From Symbiodinium natans (Eukaryota > Sar > Dinophyceae > Suessiales > Symbiodiniaceae): DNA of 64,000 nucleotides. Numbering within the stretch: the stretch's first letter is position 1; the number at the start of each line of letters is the position of its first letter. Position numbers and translations under genes: made by a program. A model generated the notes under the pieces. It did not search any database. It worked only from the letters and a program-made list of their open reading frames with translations, and was not told where the DNA came from. Below are positions 10,201 to 29,900 of this stretch, one piece after another. Location of the stretch: the NCBI GenBank assembly GCA_905221605.1, contig CAJNDS010002357.1:804831-868830 (forward strand), read 5' to 3'.

Positions 10201-11578
10201 TAGACTCAGTCTTCGGAGTAGAGGATGAAGAATCCAGTGCCGCCTCCATTTCCAGCTCATTGCCCAAAGGAGACCCAACCACCTCGTCACTCTTCACCTT
10301 TTCACCTACCACCGGCAATGTCCACTTGGTTTCGTGCGTATCCAGGCAGTAATAATATTGTCTCCCATCTTCATGGAGGTGCAATTCCCACATTGTGCCA
10401 TCACACGCTTGGATCAGATGCTCGTCTTTCCGAAAACCGTCCCTTTCAGAAACCTGTCGCATCTCGTCCTCTTCTTCTGACAGCTGTCGCAACCGTTCAG
10501 CCTCCATCTGTAGGATCTCCTCCTCCCCCATGGCGTATTCAGCAGCAGGTGCAGCTTCAAAGCCGTCCGCACCCTTCTGTTTGTGACCGCTTCCACCACC
10601 TTGGGAACTCGAAGATGGACCCTTTTTGATCTTGTTCAACGGCCTCCTGGTCGCTTGTAGCACTTCTCCAATCAGATCGGTCTGAGACTCTTGGTCTACC
10701 ATTCGACCCGAAGTCGAAGACGACGGCTGGTACCCGTGTTTGTGTAACACTCGTAAAACAGTCACCTCCATTTCACGATCTATGCCACCAGTCGCATCCC
10801 AGTTCCTTTTTTCACCAGGCTTTGGCGGTACAGAAACAGCACGTCCTTCAGCTTCAGCATTGCTAACCATATCCCTATTGGGATTCATACCCGCATTGGG
10901 GCTTTCTGCAACCAAGGCCTCTTCCAGATGTACTTCAGCGTCGGGAATCACCTCTTCCAACACCGATCTTTCACCCAGAGACTCAGCTGCACCATTTCCA
11001 GCTCCACCATCTTGTCCACCATCCGAGGCAAGTTGGAGCCATCGCTTCGGAGAAGGCATTGCTTCTTGATCCCAAAACCTTGAAAGAACACTTAACCGCA
11101 GGGAACCTAATTTGGGCTCATAACCTACGGGGGGACAACCAAGGAAGGAAATCAACTCCCCTAATCGCCCTGAACTTATATTTCCCAGATCGAACCAAGA
11201 AACAACCAAGAACACGGATAAGAGCAACCCAGGGGGGAAGGAAAGGGGGAAGGAATCCACACCCTTACCTAACCCTAAGAACCCAGGCACTACTTTTTGA
11301 ACTTGTGGCTTTCTGTTCAAGCCCATCTTGAGCCAAATACGATTACCGGGTTCATTAACCCTTCCAACTTCCAACACTAACTCCTTTCTACAATACCAAT
11401 TGCAGCTCCGCACCCTAAACCCTAAACTCTAAACCCTAAACCCCTCAAGGGAGCCGCGGAGACCCAAACTCGCCTTTCTTAGGCACCCTAAACCCTAAAC
11501 CCCTAAACCCTACACCCTGCACCCTAAACCCCAAACCCTGAAGGACAATGCCGAAGAGCTTCCAGGAGTGAGCTTGGG
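1246..11578 (-). CDS. Unrecognised gene interrupted by an LTR element
   Basis: Three - strand exons share phase: 11578-11537 (QAHSWKLFGIVLQ), 1546-1473 (AQSCAEAELKAKVHASRSM, charged helix) and 1365-1246 (FMDEPYLGNTPQFDLQ, then open to a TAA at 1246). Acceptors are GCAG, GCAG and CAAG; donors are GTTTGG and GTTCTA. The 8.7 kb LTR element at 2729-11412 lies in the intron between the first two. In the last exon, removing 19 bases at 1296-1314 would give an alternative end that reads more like protein (HWELYKFLDALPKKTPR). The N-terminus is not found; a possible start region is the microsatellite block near 12000. No family was recognised. The distance between the first two exons makes the link tentative. 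Confidence 0.42.
1735..1860. repeat. Short tandem repeat, unit about 26-28 bp
   Basis: Four to five imperfect copies of a unit built around GAGTGTCCCTGGAGTGCCCA. The open frames across it are repeat artefacts. Confidence 0.7.
2100..2238. repeat. Palindromic microsatellite
   Basis: About nine copies of CCAGCCCT are followed, at a centre near 2178, by a similar number of AGGGCTGG. The two halves are exact reverse complements and could form a hairpin of about 65 bp per arm. Open frames on both strands are a consequence of the repeat. Confidence 0.85.
2591..2697. mobile_element. Inverted-repeat element, family 3
   Basis: Shares the layout of 12249, 13588, 24845, 26309 and (reversed) 46905 and 60333: ACCCAGAG at one end, CTTGGGTC at the other, and internal AAAAGGGCACCCTTTT with CCTTATAA. 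No coding capacity. Confidence 0.6.
2729..3015 (-). repeat. LTR, 3' copy
   Basis: About 99% identical to 11126-11412. The two differences seen would change L/F at two positions when read in the frame of the big ORF. Confidence 0.85.
3016..3029 (-). other. Polypurine tract
   Basis: On the - strand AGGACAGGGGGAG abuts the 3' LTR, the position expected for plus-strand priming of an LTR retroelement. Confidence 0.5.
3386..11059 (-). CDS. Giant CCCH-finger protein of the LTR element
   Basis: One uninterrupted frame of about 2557 residues from ATG at 11059 to the stop at 3386; the frame stays open upstream into the 5' LTR. Order from the N-terminus: acidic, low-complexity start; a WW domain near 10405-10318 (WELHLHEDG, then YYY, then W..P); a long acidic stretch; an S1-like RNA-binding fold near 9062-8880 (GLVRCINGYGAFLDHGD, VNGTVKRVEDDG); a tryptophan-rich patch; three CCCH fingers near 8150-7640; a SAM-like helical segment near 7350-7180; and three more CCCH fingers near 4480-4230 (CX7-9CX5CX3H), then lysine-rich tails. 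This suggests an RNA-binding, Gag-like or structural role. No polymerase, integrase or protease motif was seen. The single frame contrasts with the exon-split host genes. Confidence 0.8.
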   Translation of the reverse strand: MPSPKRWLQLASDGGQDGGAGNGAAESLGERSVLEEVIPDAEVHLEEALVAESPNAGMNPNRDMVSNAEAEGRAVSVPPKPGEKRNWDATGGIDREMEVTVLRVLHKHGYQPSSSTSGRMVDQESQTDLIGEVLQATRRPLNKIKKGPSSSSQGGGSGHKQKGADGFEAAPAAEYAMGEEEILQMEAERLRQLSEEEDEMRQVSERDGFRKDEHLIQACDGTMWELHLHEDGRQYYYCLDTHETKWTLPVVGEKVKSDEVVGSPLGNELEMEAALDSSSSTPKTESTRAFQGSVNSLGEKDFSSTIRDSGPRADGDAPTPGSPDEEGIPGNQANIAGAQHLDREETEALSEGGAAMELVDPEEKMPNEVIGTVSAAEERVVDVVPVVQEGGPGDSEDGEKKLCVTTEEVSSFGAKNSAIQGEKEASGIAGDTDDLKNEAWSANDARVDAPDITWSAKEARVEVHVVVRSTGDCNNGAQVSAAADDGGSQVDALVQPEVSSEERNDKGYTGANEAAVVNDGGNSPLEAMEPKEPAVEESVPAVDDRLNCPAVEEDLPAAEGETKDSNDGSTPMKGEALPSGSSPEVDTERTTADEAKPLAEKKGGPEIQEHKKDELVGLVEQDEQCDPKVKTKDAPGADDTEMVSEERVKKVPRAGALESPGPHCYQEGDEIMGLVRCINGYGAFLDHGDMNVLIPAEGNNAYQFKFGDTVNGTVKRVEDDGTIILDTFLVLEEDVEDSSSTLRKWKPSGWSTWWTDSWYAGQWYQDSNGQWDWKQEEEQSDEELVVQELSSEERKERQLYGEKIYKALLENGNEEEAYVGKITGTLLGRPMEDLQECVADQAFLNAEARRAYGILQDDGWKPDGTESTGLGKLTTFSRKQYHNALFELACRKRRFSRPVVGEAVATVLNQGEDEFWNALWLDTKLFLQELDGAVQSMSKRENKPMEAYMVPDQYKKAYMTPKTVLSPGYSKLCRFFNKGRCRNGDGCPYEHRRYGEGWPEGGSTDPKNSQEADDEDGNIGDPPTEEGTVDEAQQEREDLAFRAKYNFGKGASKGEPTSGEPKGRLCLYYNQGGCKYGTACRYLHNDDVALEGTWEPGKAWDNASRKSLRDAGFHHCCFDYYLRGRCRKGLNFCKYSHDEMSEERLSLLKHLVQVANQVRFEKERGWELTDRSTFQPPASGGAESSSSSAPKALQMTNVSQKDGEKGILDEVEADEQKNSVAASTSTQLHNPEEPIENWMARNAHLWVYTPHVSEVMITLGVTNVSDLQEFIFVEDLVDKGINKVTACKILQLVGEVRYRPGGPEKAVPSDASVRVQQSSGNKGTGRAAVRTLTQVREAEDSGAKTMPRGSYRELFDKVRYRDGWTLAQRSPLCVQKLRLVGVGMPPVNPPTKKYRSRSNPVRRGRPLLDKKQVRQVPRSRSQRRVQLAEVVEKPKPLEPVKPRGGLSYPFSRAWADVVDDDDQAEALVSYAASSSDSSEEETNAVQRLKELFLQERDSWRTASRGNVPQSGSSGSNAGPKKSVHLGEGRDKASRGETRQEVTSQVFSLPQPSRRAERSQKRTRDGSVMVGSLAVGSTDEVLPGQGAAGQVNVSESAQVLPGHEVAGQETAPEGAVQISGEETDQKEGEGGSNDLRGNDAKMLDGGPVRSDLQQLLVKGLLTRIYWKVAVGKLPMGQRDCQKGSNKMDRNLVISMSSEGASEQDENLALEDDADQSMGDGAMAMVYDPGTLIQSLITDWVMRRGLTDRTVWPAMAHLAQRICAEMVQVDEMNAQLGTGTLLFQRRDQGHYTDLHHSFHDNPCLPAVGNYPLSVMGTLLSPGLEGEFKNTDKFGTAMEAIAYDWSRSPGMEVHIELMARVAKMVHPFLNLGAQGSVMVSEFLWQRGRARLMEFLQAATCADQLEALWRRMDDDADEEVDPSTAMLEVLGLEDAVLDQGNNESLIPIEDAGGETSGDTGGKGKAPEVSPEEEKSSGSSRLADTRIFLWSVYSRVASNFSMQDRTTGKIFDSTKGYPGEGPNNDDNPSSKGNLPWISEDYLDEVVSKKMERSSEMDGFVPGSEGSLEKVEVENVTASKILMALWKKGHRVGFRRLRPLNASGCKVGAMKRPIKRVQKIGARKAFMKMFNVFGSSQHGSGVGGKPIMKVVGPRPGFPAVLQAPNTDSTSGEGSSPQVHGNVHVEHSRPMDRYEAERLEKRKKGFCYWFGKGKDRCKFGDDCKFIHSEDDVVLHSYWCKYYVAGRECFAGKDCGFSHDATGVRCVQFARSGKCRFGDRCVFEHGVPLEKQRPRSPRTPLRDGPRRKSGANGGEKEIPPEQFDDDEEDFMVYDEETKRRNLEVVKSYDVSLAEVEEWVNDLRIWYERANLGEEKDPKKGKKRSLEGESSKDIPAEKEVVETSETEVAVEEEKKKVKKKRKAAAIEDPYTLMVPKPKKMPTIIEKGGSTSNVVASAVEKSSKTRTKSNVGGKTKKKEKSQSPKKEEVVMVHDPEEKDRPSDAEAPGSANANEELGQSCQAIEDAKREGLVSSIQRGIQDPILTISDLEYILLQLHLKIANNRKKK
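11114..11125 (-). other. Putative half-tRNA primer-binding site
   Basis: GGTTATGAGCCC on the - strand, directly downstream of the 5' LTR. It matches the complement of an initiator methionine tRNA anticodon stem-loop, with the CAT anticodon in the middle. The identity rests on known tRNA sequence, not on a search. Confidence 0.55.
11126..11412 (-). repeat. LTR, 5' copy
   Basis: Partner of 2729-3015. Its outer end lies directly in a CCCTAAA array. Confidence 0.85.
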
Positions 11579-11604
11579 CTGCAAGAAGCTCCCCCCAAAA
11601 CCGG

Positions 11605-11904
11605 AAAAACACACACACACACACACACACACCCACACCCACACCCACACCCACACCCACACCCACACCCACACCCACACCCACACCCACACGCACACGC
11701 GCACGCACACGCACACGCACACGCACACGCACACGCACACGCACACGCACACGCAAACGCAAACGCAAACGCAAACGCAAACGCAAACGCAAACGCAAAC
11801 GCACCCACCCACCCACCCACCCACCCACCCACCCACACAAACCCACCCACACAAACCCACCCACACAAACCCACACACACAAACCCACACACACACACAC
11901 ACAC

Positions 11905-11946
<42 letters not shown>

Positions 11947-11947
11947 C

Positions 11948-11991
<44 letters not shown>

Positions 11992-11993
11992 CA
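11605..11993. repeat. Compound microsatellite
   Basis: Successive blocks of CA, CCCACA, CGCACA, CAAACG, CCCA, ACAAACCC and CAGA repeats. Every reading frame is open, giving long false ORFs of Cys/Val, Thr/His and similar. It lies between the - gene at 1246-11578 and the + kinase gene, so it may sit in or near their shared 5' region. Confidence 0.85.
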
Positions 11994-12125
11994 CACCCGA
12001 AACACTCATCGCTTGGATCTGGGGTTAAGGGTCTAGGGTTTCGGGTTTAGGGTTTAGGGTTTGGAGTTTAGGGTTTAGGGTTTTGTGGCTAGGGGGGAAC
12101 CCTTCAGCCCCAAACCCTGATTCAG

Positions 12126-23663
<11,538 letters not shown>

Positions 23664-23841
23664 GTAGGTTTACACAGGGTTTCGGGTTTAGGGCTTTAGG
23701 GTCCTGATTGTTCTTTCATAAGCTTTTGGGTATCCAAGGCCTCAACCAAAAACCCCAAAAGGCCGCCTGAGCCCCCCTAAACGCTGAACCCTAAACCCTA
23801 GACCCTAAACCCTGAACCCTAAACCCTGAACCCTAAACCCT

Positions 23842-24001
23842 GATTAGGGCTTAAGCCCTAAGCCCTAAGCCCTAAGCCCTAAGCCCTAAGTCCTAAGCCC
23901 TAAGCCCTAAGCCCTAAGCCCTAAGCCCTAAGCCCTAAGCCCTAAGCCCTAAGCCCTAAGCCCTAAGCCCTAAGCCCTAAGCCCTAAGCCCTAAGCCCTA
24001 A
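23842..24001 (-). repeat. Variant telomere-like array (CTTAGGG)
   Basis: More than 20 nearly perfect copies of CCCTAAG on the + strand, a single-base variant of CCCTAAA, showing local amplification of one variant. Confidence 0.95.
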
Positions 24002-24433
24002 GCACGTCACGGCATGCCCAAGCCTGAGCATGAGACGCTTCATAAAGCCTTGGTAGCCAGTGGTACCTTTTTTGCCATTTTCTGTTAGGGTTTAGGGTTT
24101 AGGATTTGGGGTTTCGGGTTTAGGGTGTAGGGTGTAGGGTTTAGGGTTTAGGGTTTGGGGTTGAGGCTTAGGGTTTAGGGCTTAGGGTTAGGGTTTAGGG
24201 TTTAGGGTTTAGGTTTTAGGGTTTAGGGTTTAGGGTTTAGGTTTAGGGTTTAGGGTTTAGGGCCAACCCCCAAAAGGGGTACCTTCATCATGACATGGAG
24301 TTACGCTACCAAGAGCACTTAACCGTAAACATCCTGAACCTTGTCGCAACCTCTAGAAAGTGGGAACATGGTCTTAGGATGATTAGAGCACAGCCCTAAA
24401 CCCTAAACCAACAACCCACAATCCTAACCTCCT

Positions 24434-24535
24434 CAGGGTCCGTGTACCCAAATAGGGAATACTTGGGCCTTAGAGCATGTCCTATATAGGGACTTTGGGC
24501 CCAAGTATATAGGAATAAGGTACCTGGACCCTGAA
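24434..24535. mobile_element. Inverted-repeat element, family 1
   Basis: CAGGGTCCGTGTACC at the left, GGTACCTGGACCCTG at the right, with CTATATAGGGACTTTGGG and GGGCCCAAGTATAT inside. Confidence 0.75.
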
Positions 24536-24844
24536 GCCCTCAGACCCTCAGACCCTGACGCCCTTAAGCCGATAAACCCTAAACTACTAAAACCCCAGAG
24601 AAGCCTAAGCTCGTAAGCTCTGAAGCCCTGATTCCTTAGCCCCTCAACCCCGAGAAAGCCCAAGCTCGTAAACCCCAAAGGCCCAAACCCTTCACCCTTA
24701 GACCCGCAAACAAAAGCCTGAGCTGGTTATCCCTAAAGCCCTCATTCCTAAAGCCCTAAATCCTAAACCCTAAGCCCTAAAGCCCTGAAGCCCTAAGCCC
24801 TTAAACCCCAAAGATGCGCGAGCTCACCAACCCTCATCTGCTAG

Positions 24845-24956
24845 GACCCAGAGTAGGCCCTCCTTCCCTCCTTTTTCGAACCTTAGGCTCCCTTATAAGC
24901 CCCCTAAAACCAAAAAGGGTCCCCTGTTTTTTTTTGAGGCTACTCGTGGGTCGCCC
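24845..24956. mobile_element. Inverted-repeat element, family 3
   Basis: GACCCAGAGTAGGCCC at the left and CTCGTGGGTCG at the right; CCCTTATAAGCCCC and AAAAAGGGTCCCC in the middle. Confidence 0.65.
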
Positions 24957-25644
24957 CAAACCCCAAAAACCTAAACCATAAACACGAAACCCTGAACCCT
25001 ATCTGTTACAGGGCGATGGTAGTTGTTTGGGTTCTCTGATTCAACGGGCACTCCTTGCAGGTGATTGGGATGAGGAGCTAAGTTCGCCTTGGGGTTTAGG
25101 GTTTGGGGTTTAGGGTTTAGGGTTTAGGGTTTAGGGTTTAGGGTTTAGGGTTTAGGGTTTAGGGTTTAGGGGCCAACTCAGGATTTTTGGGGTTCAGGGT
25201 TGAGGGTCCAGGGAAAAAATGGATTTGGGCTTCAAGCTGTGCTGGCCTCGGGCTAAAGTCTTCTCGTGAGATTGTTTGGCTCAACGAATTTCTGAAGTTT
25301 GCCGTGGAAGCGAGCCAAGGAGCTCCTTCCAGGGTACCCCTCTGTGGTTTTTAGAGAGCCATGTCCTTGGCGTTCGTCCAGCCGGCGCAGAAAGTGCACG
25401 TCTGCGCCCGGACCTTAAGTCCACATATATGTGTGGAAAGCCCCAAAGCGACGGGTTTCCGGTTTGATTTGTAGGGTTCAGGGCTAGAATCACATTGTGG
25501 CGGGTTGACCCCAACCCCAAAACCCAAAACCCTAAACCCTAAACCCTAAACCCTAAACCCTACACCCCATAACGCGGCCCCTTTGGGTGCCCCCAATTGC
25601 AGCTCTCGAAAACCGACTACAAAAGGCCCATGAGTTACATCAGC

Positions 25645-25646
<2 letters not shown>

Positions 25647-25676
<30 letters not shown>

Positions 25677-25685
25677 CCCCCCCCC
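25647..25685. repeat. Poly-C tract
   Basis: About 38 C with one T. Similar G or C runs lie at 12964, 21033, 28859, 46143, 46551, 52757, 55605, 58347 and 60669. True lengths are uncertain in any assembly. Confidence 0.9.
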
Positions 25686-26308
25686 GAGAAATTGGGCCCT
25701 CTGTTCCACCTCTTTAGGGTTTAGGGCTTAGGGTTTAGGATTAGGGTTTAGGGTTTAGGGTTTAGGGTTTAGAGTTTAGGGTTTAGGGTTTCGGGTTTAG
25801 GGTTTAGGGTTTAGGGCTGCTGCATCCAAAGCTTGTCAAAGGACGTGCTGTGCAACAAAAACAAGCAAAGCCTTCTGGTTGCTGGGAACCCTAAACCCTA
25901 AACCCCTAACCCTAAACCCTAAACCCTAAACCGCAAACCCTAAACCCTAAGCCGTAATCCCTAAGCCCTAAGCCCCTAGCCCCAAACCCGAAGGAGGGTT
26001 TCGGCTTTTAGGGTTTACGGAGGCGGAGGACCCAGTAAGATTTTGGCTCATTTCCCTGTCGTTATAAACCCTGCAACCCTACTGCCCTGTTTTTAAAGCC
26101 CTGAACCCTAAACCCGTAACAAAAACCGTATAAACCCATGTAAACCCTTGTAAGCCTGTAAGCCCTTATAAGCCCGTATAAGCCACTAAATCCTACTACC
26201 ATAGATTTGCCCTAATACCACGAATCGACCAGCTGCACATGTCCGGTTCGGCTCACAGCTTGCCGGCAAAGGGTTCTGCGTCGACAGACTTCCAGCATGG
26301 GCGATTAG

Positions 26309-26425
26309 GCCTCTAGGACCGGGAGCAGGCCCTGTTTTAATTGTTTTTAGGGTTGGGGTTCCCTTATAACCCCCTTAAAACCAAACAGGGCACCCTTTTT
26401 ATTCCTAGGCTTCTCCCGGGTTCTA
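26309..26425. mobile_element. Inverted-repeat element, family 3
   Basis: GGACCGGGAGCAGGCCC at the left and CTCCCGGGTTC at the right; internal AACAGGGCACCCTTTTT. Confidence 0.6.
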
Positions 26426-26927
26426 GGCCTTATAATCCCCCTAACCAACCTCCATCAAGGGCTTTTTCAGGGGTTGTAGGGCATGATGGCCCATGCAGGC
26501 TAGGGTTTGTTGAGGAATGGAAGGAGGGACCTCTTGAAGGGGCCCTTAGGCGGATGCCCCCGAGATAACCCCGAAATATGCCTTGTATAGCCCCTATATG
26601 TATACTTAAGTAGCCCCCGACATTGCCCCTAAATAGAGTCCGTTTAAGGGTCACCCCTTTAGTCCCTTGATTGGTTTGCACGTTTAGAGCTCTAGGTTTG
26701 ACAGGGCTTCAGCATTTAGAGCTCTGGGGGGGTTGGGGTTTCAGGTGTTAGCGTTTACGGGCTTAGGCTCTCCAAGCTTTACTTGTCTAGCTCGTTGTTT
26801 TTGTTTTTTTCAGAGCCTGTTCCCAAAGCGTTTAGGGGCTTAGGGTTCAGGGCCTTTGGAGACGAATTCGTGGCTAAACCCTAAACCCTAAACCCGTGGC
26901 CCATGGGTTTTGGGTCTGTGGTTGGGT

Positions 26928-29900
26928 TCAGGGTGTGAAGTTGGATGCCGAGGCTCTGGGAGAAAGCTCAGGTGCTCCACCAAGAGTCACTTGGCTTTCT
27001 TCTGGGTTTAGGGTTTAGGGTTTAGGGTTTAGGGTTTAGGGTTTAGGGTTTAGGGTTTAGGGTTTAGGGTTGGCTAGGACCTCAACCTTTTGGGTTTTTA
27101 TAGAAGCTACAACAAGGAGCCTAACCCTAAGGATCCATGTACCGAACTAGGGAATACCTGGGCCTTGAAGTACTTCCTATGTCGGGACTTTGGGGCTCAC
27201 ATATATAATTATGAGGTAATGGACCCTTAGGGTAACAGTTAACAGCCTTCAGGAGGGGTCCAGAAGTCAGCCAAGGTGACACAGAGGGCCGTGCTGGAAA
27301 AATGCGACAGGACCCCCGGGTGCGGGTGAGCATGAGTCCCGGTACCCTGATCACCCTGATCAGCCCAGACGCCCTAGAACCCTAAACCCTTAAACTCCAA
27401 AACCGAAGCCCGAAACCCCAAACCCTGAACCCCCCGAAACCCTACACCCGAAGCCCTAAACGCTAAACCCTCAACCTTAGCCTTCACTTATCTGGGAACC
27501 CTCAGCCTTTGACCCTAAGTCGGCACCCGGAAACCCTGTCTGGAAGGGGCCATGGTTCGCCTCATCGCCATGGACACATCGGGGATGGCTCGCCTTTGTG
27601 CTCACCCGCGTTGGGGCTTGAGTTCGATGATGCAGCACTTGCGTTTTTTCCTGCGAATCCTTGGGTTTAGGGTTTAGGGTTTAGGGTTTAGGGTTTAGGG
27701 TCTAGGGTTTAGGGTCTAGGGGTTAGGGTTCAGGGTACTTTTTGGTGGTTGTTGAAATTTATCCTTGCCTCGCCGTTCCCATCTCAGCTCCTCGGCCGTA
27801 TTCTTGTGATCACCGTACGTACGATGCTGTTGTTACTGCCTCAAAGAGGAATCCAGTTTAGGGTTTAGGGTTTAGGGTTAGGGCATCCCACCTGTGAGTC
27901 TTGCCCTTTGTCTCACTTCTGTTCCCATCTTCAAGACATTTGCTCTTAGTACCTTTGCCACCGTTATCACGATCATACAACTCACGGGCTTAATATTGAT
28001 AGTGTGAGCGACCAAGACCCTCCAAGGGTTTAGGCCTCAGGGCGCTTAAAGCCCCTAAACCCTAAACCTTAAACCCTAAACCCTAAACCGATCTCTACAA
28101 GCCGTCCAGGAGCACCAAGCCCAATCGCATGCCTGCTCGCCTCGCTGTCCTCGCTACAACGGCCGTGGCTAGCGAGGTGCGCGGGCGCCGGGGGTCCCAG
28201 CAAGTACTTGCTTGGGGACCAAATGAAGCCTAGAATTGGGGTTTAGGGTTTAGGGTTTAGGGTTTAGGGTTTAGGGTTTAGGGTTTAGGGTTTAGGGTTT
28301 AGGGTTGTTTAGACTATACTTGGGCCCTTAAGCCTTAAAGCTACTATATAGGCACCCCTTTCCGGCCCAAGTATACCCAAGGTACATGGACTCGTTGGGT
28401 TCTTAATACAAAGCATAATTTCTTGGAACATCTTGGTCCGATAGTGCCCGAAAACCGAAACCCTTCTAAGCCCAAACCCTATTTAAACCCTAAACACCAA
28501 AACTAGCAGCAAGCAGCAACCCCTGCACCCAAGTTTGGGGTTTAGGGTTTAGGATTTGGGGCTTAGGGTTTGGGGTTTAGGGTTTGGTGAAACCCTTCAC
28601 AAACCCAAGCCCGAGGCCCAACACCATCACCTTTAGTATGCTAATTGTTAATGAATGCCGATCATCTGTAGTTTTCTTCGTAAATACATACACCTCTAAA
28701 TCTATATACGTGTACATATACACCCATACAAAGTTGCAGGATGCTTGTGGCCGCTTCAGGGTTAAGGGCCTTAGTGTTTCGGGTTTTTAGGGACCCTAAA
28801 CCCTAAACCCTAAACCCTAAACCCTGAACCCTAAGCCCCAAACCCTAAACCCTAAACCGGGGGGGGGGGGGGGGCGGGGTGCTTCTAGGAGCCCAGTACG
28901 ACCTCGAGCTCCTCTGAGCCCACCCTAAACCCTAAACCCTAAACCCTAAACCCTAAACCCTAAACCCTAAACCCTAAACCCTAAACCCTAAACCCTAAAC
29001 CCTAAATGGGTTTAGGATGTCGGGGCACCTTCAGCTCCTCTAAGACCGAACCCTAAACCCCAAAACCCTAACATGCTAAACCCTAACACACTGCAACCTT
29101 AAAACCCTAAACCCCGAACACTAACATTCAAAGCCCTAAACCTTAAATCCCTGAACCCTAAGCCTTAAAACCTTAAACCGCAAACCCTAAACCCTAACCC
29201 TGAACCCCTAAACCCGAAACCCTAACATCCCACATCCTAATGCCTTAAGACCACAGTATCCTGAGGTCAGCCTGCGCGCAAAAGCAGATCACAGCCCCTG
29301 GAGGGGTGGGGATCTTGGGGCCTTGGGGGCGTCTGGGGGTGTAGGGTTTAGGGTTTAGGGTTTGGGGTTTAGGGCTTTGGGTTTTGGGCTTTGGTGCAGG
29401 GTTGAGGGGCAACCACTTCTACTAGAGTGAGCAGTGGCCCCCAATTGCCCCCGCCAAAGAAAAACCATCGTCCGACATGATCGCCAGACGGCTCATCTCT
29501 CTTACTGCCGGACTCTCATATCTAGGATGCTCTGCGTTGGCCTTTTCGTTTCTTAGGCTGTTGTACTGAAAACCTAAACCCGAAACCCGTAACCCAAAGC
29601 CCTCAATCGCCCAGTATAGTTAAGTCTGGTTCATTTTCTAGGGCTACCCTGCAAACTTAAAAAGGTCGTCACCTCCCTGGTTGCAGGGTTCGGGTCTGGG
29701 CTTTAGGGTTTGAGGTTTAGGGCTTAGGGTTTTTGATTCCTAGCAAGTATTGGTGAGTGTATATATGAAGTGTTTGTTGAACAAACTCGCAAAATATCCT
29801 CTTTATATCGCCACCTGGCAGGAGGCGAGCGGGGCCAAAATCCCTGTTGCATAAGGCCCTAACCCCAAACCCCCCAAAACCCTGAAGCACTAACCATAAG

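Larger units (their letters stand above)
2729..11412 (-). mobile_element. Copia-like LTR element carrying one giant ORF
   Basis: Two direct repeats of 287 bp with about two mismatches flank 8.1 kb that is almost filled by one reading frame. Read on the - strand, the LTR starts TGCGGAG. Right after the 5' LTR comes GGTTATGAGCCC (11125-11114), complementary to an initiator-tRNA anticodon arm of the form GGGCTCATAACC; half-tRNA priming of this kind is known for Drosophila copia and some algal copia elements. A purine run (AGGACAGGGGGAG) precedes the 3' LTR. Flanks allow a 5 bp target duplication TAGGG, uninformative because the target is a TTTAGGG array. LTR similarity implies recent insertion. 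No reverse transcriptase, integrase or protease motif was recognised, so it may be non-autonomous. Confidence 0.75.
23664..26900. other. Kinase 3' side and intergenic or intronic DNA
   Basis: No exon could be joined with confidence. Two + strand islands look coding: 25018-25066 (CLGSLIQRALLA, acceptor ACAG, donor GTGATT) and 25605-25650 (LSKTDYKRPMSYIS, acceptor TTGCAG), the latter running into a poly-C tract of nearly 50 bases (25647-25685). A 25215-25480 segment is free of heptads. The remainder is heptad arrays, a CCCTAAG array and inverted-repeat elements. The rest of the kinase domain should lie here or beyond if the gene is intact. Confidence 0.4.

Noticed and set aside
11445-12050. Several long overlapping ORFs (Val/Cys, Thr/His, Ser/Val repeats) on both strands
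   Set aside because: They translate CA, CAGA and related microsatellites; all frames are open because the repeat lacks stops. No acceptable protein signal.
26910-27000. + strand exon GVKLDAEALGESS
   Set aside because: Looked like a kinase continuation, but lacks DFG; the complementary - frame joins in phase to the exon at 27606 and ends in a stop.
29815-29843. - exon FWPRSPPA with donor AG|GTGGCG
   Set aside because: Splice sites are good, but the exons at 30090 and 29648 already join directly in phase without it.
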